DNA of 64,000 nt from Saprospiraceae bacterium (GTDB lineage Bacteria > Bacteroidota > Bacteroidia > Chitinophagales > Saprospiraceae). Within the stretch, counting starts at the first letter, position 1. Every line of letters starts with the position of its first letter. Of this stretch, positions 44,399-51,321 are shown in pieces. The notes under the pieces are model-generated. The model searched no databases and was not told the origin of the DNA. It worked only from the letters and a program-made list of their open reading frames with translations. The translations under genes and the position numbers were made by a program. The stretch is from contig JABAQQ010000004.1 in assembly GCA_019187225.1 (NCBI GenBank), positions 98,904-162,903 on the forward strand, given 5' to 3'.

Positions 44399-44406
44399 GT
44401 GCGGTG

Positions 44407-44414
44407 CAAAAGTA
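44407..44414 (-). promoter_or_regulatory. -7 promoter box TACTTTTG of ccmB
   Basis: Perfect TAnnTTTG on the minus strand, eight bases before the ATG, so transcription would start at or next to the start codon. Confidence 0.5.
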
Positions 44415-44430
44415 GTAACCACCTCACCGA

Positions 44431-44478
44431 AACTTTCCGAAAGTTTGGAACTTTCGGAAAGTTACATTCGGAAAGTTA
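44431..44478. promoter_or_regulatory. Palindromic operator-like array between ccmB and accD
   Basis: AACTTTCCGAAAGTT (44431-44445), TGG, AACTTTCGGAAAGTT (44449-44463): a perfect 15-bp inverted repeat in which each arm is itself a perfect palindrome around one base. A third, partial copy TTCGGAAAGTT follows (44468-44478). The array lies about 20 bases upstream of the ccmB -7 box, over its -33 region, and 30-80 bases before the accD -7 box. Fits a dimer-binding operator, or a hairpin of the same word class as other spacers here. Confidence 0.6.
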
Positions 44479-44509
44479 ACCTGCCGGATGCGAATTCTCC
44501 AAGTCGCCT

Positions 44510-44517
44510 TATCTTTG
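44510..44517 (+). promoter_or_regulatory. -7 promoter box TATCTTTG of accD
   Basis: Perfect TAnnTTTG, 42 bases before the accD ATG. Confidence 0.55.
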
Positions 44518-44559
44518 CTGCCCCCGGACGACCCGCCAATTATCAATCAAAAGCAGCCC

Positions 44560-45420
44560 ATGAGTTGGTACAAACGACTGCGCGAAGGCATCTCCACCGC
44601 CACCAAGTCGAAAAAAGATGTGCCGGAAGGCATCTGGTTCCAGTGTAAAAACTGCAAACAAACCAGCACCACCCGCGAACTCCGCGACCATTTTTACAAA
44701 TGTCCGAAGTGCGATTATCACACGGCCATCGGATCGGCGGAATACTTCGAACTCCTGTTCGACGAGCCGGAGTACACGACTTTGTTCGACAACCTCATTT
44801 CCGTTGATTTTCTGCAATTTACGGACCTAAAGCCCTATGACAGGCGCCTCGAGGAAACGCGCAAAAAAACCGGCCTCAACGATGCCATCGCCGTGGCGGA
44901 AGGTACGGTGAACGGCTGTCGGCTCGTGGTCGCGGCCATGGATTTCAAGTTCATCGGCGGCTCGATGGGTTCGGTGGTCGGCGAAAAGATATCTTTAGCC
45001 ATTGACCGCGCACTCGAAACACAATCGCCGCTGCTCATTATCTCCAAATCCGGCGGCGCACGCATGATGGAAAGCGCATTTTCCCTGATGCAAATGGCAA
45101 AAACGAGCGCCAAACTCACCCTGCTCGCCAAAGCGGGCCTCCCCTATTTTTCGCTCATGACCGACCCCACCACCGGCGGCGTGACGGCGTCGTACGCCAT
45201 GCTGGGTGATATCAACATAGCCGAACCCGGCGCACTCATCGGATTCGCCGGGCCGCGCGTTATCCGCGAGACCATCAAACGCGACCTGCCGGAGGGCTTC
45301 CAGACGGCTGAATTCCTGCTGGAGAATGGATTTGTGGACCTGGTGGTGAACCGAAAGGACCTGAAAGAAACAATGGGAGATCTGCTGGCCTTTTTCAATA
45401 AAGGTCAGACAAAAAACTGA
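44560..45420 (+). CDS. accD: Acetyl-CoA carboxylase carboxyltransferase subunit beta
   Basis: 286 residues. The N-terminal zinc ribbon (WFQCKNCKQTS... HFYKCPKCDYH; C-x2-C-x15-C-x2-C type) is followed by the carboxyltransferase domain: GTVNGCRLVVAAMDFKFIGGSMGSVVGEKI, SGGARMMESAFSLMQMAKTSA, LMTDPTTGGVTASYAMLGDI and GFAGPRVIRETIKRDLPEGFQTAEFL. Cytoplasmic subunit that with AccA transfers CO2 from biotin to acetyl-CoA to make malonyl-CoA, the first step of fatty acid synthesis. Start MSWYKRLREGIST is canonical. Convergent with the porT-like gene, 25 bases between stops. Confidence 0.96.
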   Translation: MSWYKRLREGISTATKSKKDVPEGIWFQCKNCKQTSTTRELRDHFYKCPKCDYHTAIGSAEYFELLFDEPEYTTLFDNLISVDFLQFTDLKPYDRRLEETRKKTGLNDAIAVAEGTVNGCRLVVAAMDFKFIGGSMGSVVGEKISLAIDRALETQSPLLIISKSGGARMMESAFSLMQMAKTSAKLTLLAKAGLPYFSLMTDPTTGGVTASYAMLGDINIAEPGALIGFAGPRVIRETIKRDLPEGFQTAEFLLENGFVDLVVNRKDLKETMGDLLAFFNKGQTKN

Positions 45421-45445
45421 TGCATCAGCGCCCTTTTCGCAAAAC

Positions 45446-46246
45446 TTACCCTTCAAAGTGCAGGGAAATGGTGAACGTCCGGCTCAGCACCCGGTCGAGC
45501 ACGTTGCTTTGCTCCAACCGGTCGTTGAAGATCAGGATGTTGTTCAGCCCCTGCGAGATCTTCAGTTCGGGTGAAAAAATGAAGTAAGGGAAAAAGAACT
45601 GGATCCCGGCGCCGTATTCCACCTGAAAATCGGAGGGAGCAATTTTCACGATGCCGGCCGCCTGGCGGGTACGCGAGTCGCTGGCTACGTCGAACGAATA
45701 TTTCACTCCTGCAATGATGAACAGGCGGAAGTCGTGGTAGGGCGCCGATTTGTAGCGCACGTGAAACGGCATTTCCACCAGAACCGACTCGATGGGGCGC
45801 TGGAAAATGCGGTCGCCGTTGTCGGGTACTGTATAGCGGATGGTGCGTTCGATGAACGACAACGTCGGCAGGAAACGGATGTCGAAGTAATCGCCGATCC
45901 GGAGGTTCGAGACGATGCCGAGGTTGAAACCAGGCCCTGTCACCGATTCGGCGCGTGCGAAGGAGTCGTTGAGAATAAAATTTTTGGATTGATAAATCCT
46001 GAAATCGCTCTGGTTGTACCCCAGCGTGATACCGAAGTAATAGTTTTTACCCTGAAAATCCTGGTAATTGATGTTGCTGCCCTGGTTGAACTGGGCGTTA
46101 GCAGTGTGCAGTAGCAGTAGCAGTGGCAGTAGCAGTAGCAGTTTGCAGATGTTCTCACGAGCGGCTGACTGCCACTGTTCACTGCTACTGCTTACTGTTT
46201 TGTGGCGGAGTAAATCGAGCATATTCCAAGCGTTAAGCGTTCGCAT
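45446..46246 (-). CDS. porT: PorT-like outer-membrane protein of the type IX secretion system
   Basis: Up to 266 residues. After the signal peptide come transmembrane beta-strand patterns: GKNYYFGITLGYNQSDFRIY, GFNLGIVSNLRIGDYFDIRFLPTLSFIERTIRY, ESVLVEMPFHVRYKSAPYHDFRLFIIAGVKYSFDV, and a final aromatic-ended FTISLHFEG. This matches the PorT/SprT family. The neighbour upstream is ubiE, a pairing remembered from other Bacteroidota. The signal core KLLLLLPLLLLLHTANAQ is encoded by a CTGCTA hexamer repeat. The start is uncertain: ATG at 46246 or 46222 gives an unusually long n-region of about 30 residues made partly of repeat words, and overlaps the ubiE 3' end by up to 55 bases. PorT is needed for secretion of the CTD proteins in this window. 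Confidence 0.82.
   Translation of the reverse strand: MRTLNAWNMLDLLRHKTVSSSSEQWQSAARENICKLLLLLPLLLLLHTANAQFNQGSNINYQDFQGKNYYFGITLGYNQSDFRIYQSKNFILNDSFARAESVTGPGFNLGIVSNLRIGDYFDIRFLPTLSFIERTIRYTVPDNGDRIFQRPIESVLVEMPFHVRYKSAPYHDFRLFIIAGVKYSFDVASDSRTRQAAGIVKIAPSDFQVEYGAGIQFFFPYFIFSPELKISQGLNNILIFNDRLEQSNVLDRVLSRTFTISLHFEG
46108..46143. repeat. (GCAGTA)n hexamer repeat encoding the PorT signal-peptide core
   Basis: Six hexamers (four GCAGTA, one GCAGTG, one GCAGTT). On the coding strand they read CTG CTA CTG CTA CTG CCA CTG CTA..., the Leu-rich h-region. An inverted partner ACTGCCACTGTTCACTGCTACTGC at 46168-46191 can pair with it. Adding or losing a unit changes the core by two residues without a frameshift. 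Confidence 0.9.
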
Positions 46247-46941
46247 ACCGGGTTTTGGTAACCAATTTTTGTTAAAATGTTCAGGAAATCATCGCCTTCG
46301 GGGAAAGCCTGCACACTCTCGAAGAGATACGTGTAGGCTCGGATGTCGCGGCTCGTTAAACGCCCGATCGCGGGCAAAACGTATTTGAAGTATGAATTGT
46401 AAAGTTGTTTGAAGGGGAAAATACGGGGGCGTGAAAATTCGAGGATGACCACCCGGCCTCCGGGCCGCAACACGCGCAGCATTTCAGCCAGGCCTTTTTC
46501 AAGGTTCTCAAAATTCCGGACGCCGAAGGCCACTGTGACCGCGTCAAACGAATTGCCGGCAAAACGCAGATTTTCACTGTCGCCGGTTTCAAGGGTGATT
46601 ACCTGTTCCAGGTCTTCTTTTTTGATCTTCAGCCTGCCCAGATCGAGCATTTGATTGGCAATATCTATGCCGGTGATTTTCGCCGGTTTCAAAATTCTGG
46701 CCGCCATAATGGCGACATCCGCCGTACCGGTGGCCACGTCCAGTATGGACTGAGGTTGGGCTGTTTTTAAATAATCCAGCGCGCGTTTACGCCACCTGAC
46801 GTCAATCCCGAGCGAAAGTACCCGGTTGAGCAGATCGTATTTCGGTGCGATATTATCGAACATCCGCTCGACTTCAGCCTTTTTGCTGTCGCCGGAACCG
46901 TAGAGAGTGACGGGCGCTTTTCCTGTTTCGTTGTTGGCCAT
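46192..46941 (-). CDS. ubiE: Demethylmenaquinone methyltransferase UbiE/MenG
   Basis: 249 residues. SAM-dependent methyltransferase of the UbiE family: VERMFDNIAPKYDLLNRVLSLGIDVRWRK, SAM loop SILDVATGTADVAIMAA, TGIDIANQMLDLGRLK, FDAVTVAFGVRNFENLEKGLAEMLRVLRPGGRVVILEFSRP, and the C-terminal FKYVLPAIGRLTSRD, YTYLFESVQAFPEGDDFLNI motifs. It makes menaquinone from demethylmenaquinone in the last step of the pathway; in Bacteroidota menaquinone is the respiratory quinone. A perfect TACTTTTG box lies 17 bases upstream of the ATG. The stop lies inside the porT-like gene's possible 5' end. Confidence 0.95.
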   Translation of the reverse strand: MANNETGKAPVTLYGSGDSKKAEVERMFDNIAPKYDLLNRVLSLGIDVRWRKRALDYLKTAQPQSILDVATGTADVAIMAARILKPAKITGIDIANQMLDLGRLKIKKEDLEQVITLETGDSENLRFAGNSFDAVTVAFGVRNFENLEKGLAEMLRVLRPGGRVVILEFSRPRIFPFKQLYNSYFKYVLPAIGRLTSRDIRAYTYLFESVQAFPEGDDFLNILTKIGYQNPVCERLTLGICSIYSATKQ

Positions 46942-46958
46942 GATAACATTGGATGGCG

Positions 46959-46966
46959 CAAAAGTA
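46959..46966 (-). promoter_or_regulatory. -7 promoter box TACTTTTG of ubiE
   Basis: Perfect TAnnTTTG on the minus strand, 17 bases before the ubiE ATG; it probably drives ubiE and the porT-like gene together. Confidence 0.5.
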
Positions 46967-47188
46967 GAATTTCAGGTTGTATGAAAGGGAGTATGGCAAG
47001 TTAACGTTTGAAAAACAATTTCTTTTCTTTCAAACGAACCCGAATCAGGATATTTGCGCCTCATTTTTGTGACCATCCGCAGCTTTCCCGGCATGGTTTT
47101 TTGTTACGGGAAAACGCCGGACTTATTCCGGTATAACAGCCCTGTACCAGGCTGGCCGCACCGGCAATTTTCAAACAGATAGTTGAAC

Positions 47189-48838
47189 ATGAAAGTTAAA
47201 CTGCTCATTTTTTTCCTTTTATCCGCTGTAATGCTCTCCGCACAAGCGGATTCATCGGCCCTACGATCACCCAAACCCAAAAAACACCGCCAATACCTAC
47301 TGCCCGATCCCATGCCTTTTGCCTCTACCATTACGGCGGAAGATCTCAAACCTATGGTAGAAACACTTGCAGGGCCGGAAATGCAGGGCCGTGAAACGGG
47401 CGAAGAAGGTCAGCGCAAAGCGGCAGAATTTATTGCTGCACAGTTCAAGGCGCTCGGCTTACCGACAGTGGGCGACCGAAATACCTATTTCCAGCCGATC
47501 AACCTGCAAAATGAATCCTGGAGCGACATTGGTCTGAAAGTAGGCGACCGGGAATTCAAAAACCGATCTGATTTTTACGTATTCCCCAATTACAATCCCA
47601 ACAATCCTAAATTGGAGCTCAAAGAAGTCGTATTTGTGGGTTTCGGCATCGAAGACCCGAAATACAACGATTACGGCAACACCGATGTGAAGGGCAAAAC
47701 GGTGATCTTCTACGACGGCGAACCCATGGGCGACAATGGCAAATCGCTCATCACCGGCACCGAATTCCGGTCCTCCTGGTCGCTCGACTGGAAACGCAAA
47801 GTCCAGTTGGCAAAGAAAAAAGGAGCGGTAGCGGCCTTTATAGTAGATACGAAATTTTCTGAAAATCAGAAATCGAACCGCAAGCTCACTTCTACGTGGG
47901 GTTGGAAGCCGGTTTCTGCCATGGCGGAAAAACAAGCCAATGATTTTATCAACAACGTGTTCATTTCGCCGGAGATTGCATCAGCCATTTTTGGGAAAAA
48001 AGCCGAAAAAGCCGAAGATGCCATCGCTGCCCTGAAAAGCGGTAAAGAATTCAAACCCGTCAAAGTCAAATCCAAAATCGAACTGCGGCTCGCCAAAGAG
48101 ATCAAAAAACTGCAAGGTTCCAATGTGATCGGCCTCATCGAGGGCACTGATCCGGCCCTGAAGAAAGAGTACGTATTTATCACGGCGCACTACGATCACC
48201 TGGGGATGTCGGACAGCACCGTTATCTATCACGGCGCCGACGACAACGCATCGGGCACGTCGGGGGTCATCGAGATCGCGCGCGCTTTCGCAGAAGCAAA
48301 GAAACAGGGTATCGGCCCCAAACGCAGCGTCGTGTGTATGCTTGTCAGCGGCGAAGAAAAAGGCTTGCTCGGCTCGCGGTACTATGTCGAATACCCCCTG
48401 TTTCCGCTCGCGCAAACGGTGGCAGACGTCAATATTGATATGATCGGGCGTGTAGACAACGCGCACGCCGGCAATCCCGACTACATCTATGTCATCGGTT
48501 CCGATCGCCTCAGCACCCAATTGCACCAGATCAACGAGGACGTGAACAAACGTTTTGTGCAACTCGAACTCGACTATAAGTACAACGCGCCGGACGACCC
48601 GAACCGCTTCTACGAGCGCAGCGACCATTATAATTTTGCAGAACGTGGTATTCCTGCCATTTTCTATTTCAACGGGACCCACGCCGACTATCACAAACCG
48701 ACCGATACAGCGGATAAATTAGACTACAAAGCGATGGCAAAACGCGCGCAACTCGCTTTTTGCACCGCCTGGGACCTTGCCAACCGCGGTAGCCGGTTGC
48801 ACATGGATGTTCCGCAGGATAAGGTTAAGAAAGATTGA
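47189..48838 (+). CDS. M28 family zinc aminopeptidase with PA domain
   Basis: 549 residues. Signal peptide MKVKLLIFFLLSAVMLSAQA. A protease-associated (PA) domain interrupts the front part (about 120-240: EVVFVGFGIEDPKYNDYGNT, DVKGKTVIFYDGEPMGDN, KKGAVAAFIVDT). The M28 domain has the zinc and catalytic residues in order: FITAHYDHLG (His, catalytic Asp), HGADDNASGTSG (bridging Asp), SGEEKGLLGSRYY (catalytic Glu and ligand Glu), VNIDMIGRVD (Asp) and GTHADYHKPTDT (His). Exported aminopeptidase that trims peptides. It has no T9SS domain, so it should stay in the periplasm or on the outer membrane. A conserved 550-residue form of the family in Bacteroidota. Confidence 0.93.
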   Translation: MKVKLLIFFLLSAVMLSAQADSSALRSPKPKKHRQYLLPDPMPFASTITAEDLKPMVETLAGPEMQGRETGEEGQRKAAEFIAAQFKALGLPTVGDRNTYFQPINLQNESWSDIGLKVGDREFKNRSDFYVFPNYNPNNPKLELKEVVFVGFGIEDPKYNDYGNTDVKGKTVIFYDGEPMGDNGKSLITGTEFRSSWSLDWKRKVQLAKKKGAVAAFIVDTKFSENQKSNRKLTSTWGWKPVSAMAEKQANDFINNVFISPEIASAIFGKKAEKAEDAIAALKSGKEFKPVKVKSKIELRLAKEIKKLQGSNVIGLIEGTDPALKKEYVFITAHYDHLGMSDSTVIYHGADDNASGTSGVIEIARAFAEAKKQGIGPKRSVVCMLVSGEEKGLLGSRYYVEYPLFPLAQTVADVNIDMIGRVDNAHAGNPDYIYVIGSDRLSTQLHQINEDVNKRFVQLELDYKYNAPDDPNRFYERSDHYNFAERGIPAIFYFNGTHADYHKPTDTADKLDYKAMAKRAQLAFCTAWDLANRGSRLHMDVPQDKVKKD

Positions 48839-48859
48839 TCTCCGATCTGCCGGGATCAC

Positions 48860-49531
48860 TTATTTCAATACATATCCCTGTCCGAACTGCGTATGGATCA
48901 GTTTGAGATCGAACCCTTTGTCCACTTTATTGCGGAGGTAATTGACATACACTTCAATGACATTGGTACCGGTATCGAAGTCCAGATCCCATACTTTTTC
49001 GGCAATTTCGGTTTTGGATAAAACACGCCCCGGATTGCGCAGAAAGAATTCAAGCAGGTCGAATTCGCGCGGTGTCAGTAAAATATCTTTGCCCCCCCGG
49101 CGCACGGTCTTGGCATCGAGGTTTTGCTCGAGGTCGGCAAATTTTAAAATATTTTCGGGGCGAAGTGGCGAAGCCGGACGGCGTGCCAATGCTTTCACGC
49201 GGGCGAGGAATTCGCGAAACTCGAAAGGTTTGCTGAGGTAATCGTCCGCTCCCGCTTCGAGACCCGTCACTTTATCGTCGGTGTGGCCAAGGGCGGAAAG
49301 CAGGAGCACCGGGGTTTTGATACCTTTTTCGCGAAGTTGGCGGCATATATCGAGGCCGTTCACGCCGGGCATGATGATATCGGAAACGACGACATCATAC
49401 TGGTTTTCAAGCGCCAGACGCAGCCCTTCGTTTCCATTTGTGGCAATATCCACAATCCAGCTGTATTCCTCCAGCCCTTGCCGGAGCGAATGGATGGTCT
49501 TGACTTCGTCTTCAATAAGGAGAATACGCAC
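48860..49531 (-). CDS. OmpR/PhoB-family response regulator
   Basis: 223 residues with a GTG start (V/M-RILLIEDEVKTIHSL). Receiver domain: acidic pair EDE, phosphoacceptor in VVVSDIIMPGVNGLDICRQL, conserved Thr/Ser LLLSALG and Lys in YLSKPFEFREFLARV. Winged-helix DNA-binding domain from about residue 125: ILLTPREFDLLEFFLRNPGRVLSKTEIAEKVWDLDFDTGTNVIEVYVNYLRNKVDKGF. Orphan in this window, since no histidine kinase is beside it. Its usual partner lies downstream in this family, but here that place is taken by the convergent M28 gene. Upstream is the trxA terminator. Confidence 0.92.
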   Translation of the reverse strand: MRILLIEDEVKTIHSLRQGLEEYSWIVDIATNGNEGLRLALENQYDVVVSDIIMPGVNGLDICRQLREKGIKTPVLLLSALGHTDDKVTGLEAGADDYLSKPFEFREFLARVKALARRPASPLRPENILKFADLEQNLDAKTVRRGGKDILLTPREFDLLEFFLRNPGRVLSKTEIAEKVWDLDFDTGTNVIEVYVNYLRNKVDKGFDLKLIHTQFGQGYVLK

Positions 49532-49553
49532 GGGGCGAAAATAAGCAAAAAAC

Positions 49554-49589
49554 AAACCCGCGAACGGAATCAATTCCGAACGCGGGTTT
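49554..49589 (-). terminator. Bidirectional terminator after trxA
   Basis: AAACCCGCG and CGCGGGTTT form a 9-bp stem, extended by ACGGAAT/ATTCCG inside, with GTTTTTTTG on one side and, on the minus strand, GTTTTTTGC on the other. It ends the trxA transcript before the response-regulator gene. Confidence 0.85.
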
Positions 49590-49609
49590 GTTTTTTTGAA
49601 ATCATCACA

Positions 49610-49930
49610 TTATGCCAGCAAGGCTTCAATCTTATCCTGAAGCACTTTTTTCGGCTGTGTGCCGACAAGTTTATCTTTCAACTCCCCGTTCTTGAAGATC
49701 AGGAAGGTCGGTATGCCCCGCACGTTGTATTGCATCGGCACCTCCTGGTTGTTGTCTACATTGAGTTTACCGACCAATGCGCGGCCTTTGTATTCTTCGG
49801 CCAGTTGTTCCACGATCGGGCCCATTACCAGACATGGCTTGCACCATTCCGCCCAAAGATCCACTACAGTTACTTTGCCGCTGTCGAGCACATCCGTTTT
49901 AAAGTTCGCATCCGTGAATTCGTATGCCAT
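49610..49930 (-). CDS. trxA: Thioredoxin with WCKPC active site
   Basis: 106 residues. Classic thioredoxin length and fold: AYEFTDANFKTDVLDSGKVT, VVDLWAEWCKPCLVMGPIVEQL with the redox pair Cys-Lys-Pro-Cys, KLNVDNNQEVPMQYNVRGIPTFLIFKNGE with the cis-Pro of GIPT, and KKVLQDKIEALLA. The active site has Lys where most thioredoxins have Gly (WCGPC), which could change the redox potential or partner choice. Cytoplasmic disulfide reductase; MsrB in this window is a likely partner. Promoter box TACCTTTG at 50010-50017. Confidence 0.93.
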   Translation of the reverse strand: MAYEFTDANFKTDVLDSGKVTVVDLWAEWCKPCLVMGPIVEQLAEEYKGRALVGKLNVDNNQEVPMQYNVRGIPTFLIFKNGELKDKLVGTQPKKVLQDKIEALLA

Positions 49931-50009
49931 TTTGATAAAAATTTATTTGAGTGAAAATTGCAGGTTTGAATTTTGAGTGTTGTAACACCGTATAGACCCG
50001 GTTTGTTTG

Positions 50010-50017
50010 CAAAGGTA
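50010..50017 (-). promoter_or_regulatory. -7 promoter box TACCTTTG of trxA
   Basis: Perfect TAnnTTTG on the minus strand, 79 bases before the trxA ATG. Confidence 0.5.
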
Positions 50018-50074
50018 ACGCAAAAAGGCGGTATGGATGGCGTACAATGCGCGAATTGTCCGGGCCACAACATT

Positions 50075-50692
50075 TTACAGCCAGTTTCGTAGTTGTTCGA
50101 TGAAATGAAGGAATAGGGCGGGTTTCAGGATAAGGGGAAAAAAGAAGCCGAACACCGCTCCGAAAAAGTGCGCCGTATGGTCAATGTTGTCGCCACCCTT
50201 TTTTGCAGCATAAGAGCTGTACCACAGATACAGCACCCCGAAAATAAATCCGGGAATCGGGATCGGAATGAAAAACAGCATGATCCCAATGGTCGGATCG
50301 AGCAGAATACAGGCAAACAACACCGCCGCCACCGCCCCGGAGGCCCCGATGCTGGCAAAACCCGACGTGTTTTTGTGTTTCTGATAAGTCGCCGAAGATG
50401 CCGCCACAATGGCCGCTAAATAAAACAACAAATAAACGATGCCTCCCATGCCGGGGAACAACATCCCAAACCAATCTTCCACATATCCCCCGAAGAAATA
50501 CAGGGTCAGCATATTAAAAATCAGGTGCATCGGGTCACCATGCAGGAAGCCGCTCGTGAGCCAGCGATAATATTCGCCGCGCCGGGCTTCCTGCCAAGGC
50601 CAGTGTTTCATCTTCAAAAACAGGTCATGGTTGTTAAAAGCCATGAAAGAGATCAGCGCCGTAAAGCCGATAATAAGGTAGGTAATTGTCAT
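50075..50692 (-). CDS. Rhomboid family intramembrane serine protease
   Basis: 205 residues with six membrane helices. Rhomboid motifs: RWLTSGFLHGDPMHLIFNMLTLYFFG (H-x3-N and the loop), FASIGASGAVAAVLFA with the nucleophile Ser of GASG, and DHTAHFFGAVFGFFF with the catalytic His. Cleaves membrane proteins within or near the bilayer. Substrate unknown; possible links to surface proteins are inference. The ATG is preceded by a CAATCACAACCAACAAT leader with a CCAACAA word. Confidence 0.9.
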   Translation of the reverse strand: MTITYLIIGFTALISFMAFNNHDLFLKMKHWPWQEARRGEYYRWLTSGFLHGDPMHLIFNMLTLYFFGGYVEDWFGMLFPGMGGIVYLLFYLAAIVAASSATYQKHKNTSGFASIGASGAVAAVLFACILLDPTIGIMLFFIPIPIPGFIFGVLYLWYSSYAAKKGGDNIDHTAHFFGAVFGFFFPLILKPALFLHFIEQLRNWL

Positions 50693-50967
50693 ATTGTTGG
50701 TTGTGATTTGTTAAATGGGTAAGATTGGGTGATTTTGCGATTTAAAAGCCATCGTTCGAACCTCGTCTGAAAAGGTTTTTTTTCTAAAAGAATGCCTAAA
50801 AGTAGAGATTTTACAACAATGGCAAACATTGCCGCCGATTGGCAAAAATCAAATTTTGGTTTGGGACGATTGTTCGAAAGTGGCAAGAATATGCTATACT
50901 TGCTCTCGAAAACCGCCAAACAGCGGCGCAGTTTTGTGACACGCTTATCAACCCTCCGCCCTAATCA
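50693..50967. other. Divergent promoter region rhomboid / small HTH-like gene
   Basis: 275 bases. TATACTTG (one base off TAnnTTTG) at 50895-50902 with TTG at 50870 on the plus strand is a likely promoter for the small gene. Open frames in the region are short and start in poor contexts; none called. Confidence 0.4.
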
Positions 50968-51198
50968 ATGGAAAATCCCCGCCGATACAAAACAAAACAA
51001 GAATTCGCCCTCGAATTGGGTCTCTCCCGCTCCACCCTTTACCGCCGCATTTGCAAATTGAATTTATCCACCTACTTGGGAGGAGAATTGTTAAGCCCTG
51101 CCGAACAGGACTTTTTGAGAAACGCGCTCGACAATTTCAAAAAAGCAAAAGGCTCGATGGAGGAGAAGGAGACTCTGACACAGATTGACACGGGTTGA
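50968..51198 (+). CDS. Small helix-turn-helix-like protein (76 aa)
   Basis: MENPRRYKTKQEFALELGLS begins a plausible helix-turn-helix (EFALELGLSRSTLYRRICKL), followed by LSPAEQDFLRNALDNFKKA and an acidic end (KETLTQIDTG). The sequence around the putative recognition helix resembles those of small phage/plasmid-type regulators. It lies 124 bases upstream of the metalloprotease cassette on the same strand and has a near-consensus promoter, so it could control that cassette. No counterpart exists at cassette 1. Family not recognised. Confidence 0.6.
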   Translation: MENPRRYKTKQEFALELGLSRSTLYRRICKLNLSTYLGGELLSPAEQDFLRNALDNFKKAKGSMEEKETLTQIDTG

Positions 51199-51321
51199 AA
51201 CCAATTGACACATTCACAGTTGGGGCGATGCTTATATGTTTGTGCTGCTCTGGAAAAGACTCACCTGCGCAGGAGCCAAGACCGGCAGAACACACATTTA
51301 TTCACCAAATCCGATTCAATC

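Noticed and set aside
50792-51061. 89-residue frame upstream of the small HTH-like gene
   Set aside because: Overlaps the HTH-like gene in another frame and covers its promoter; composition not protein-like.
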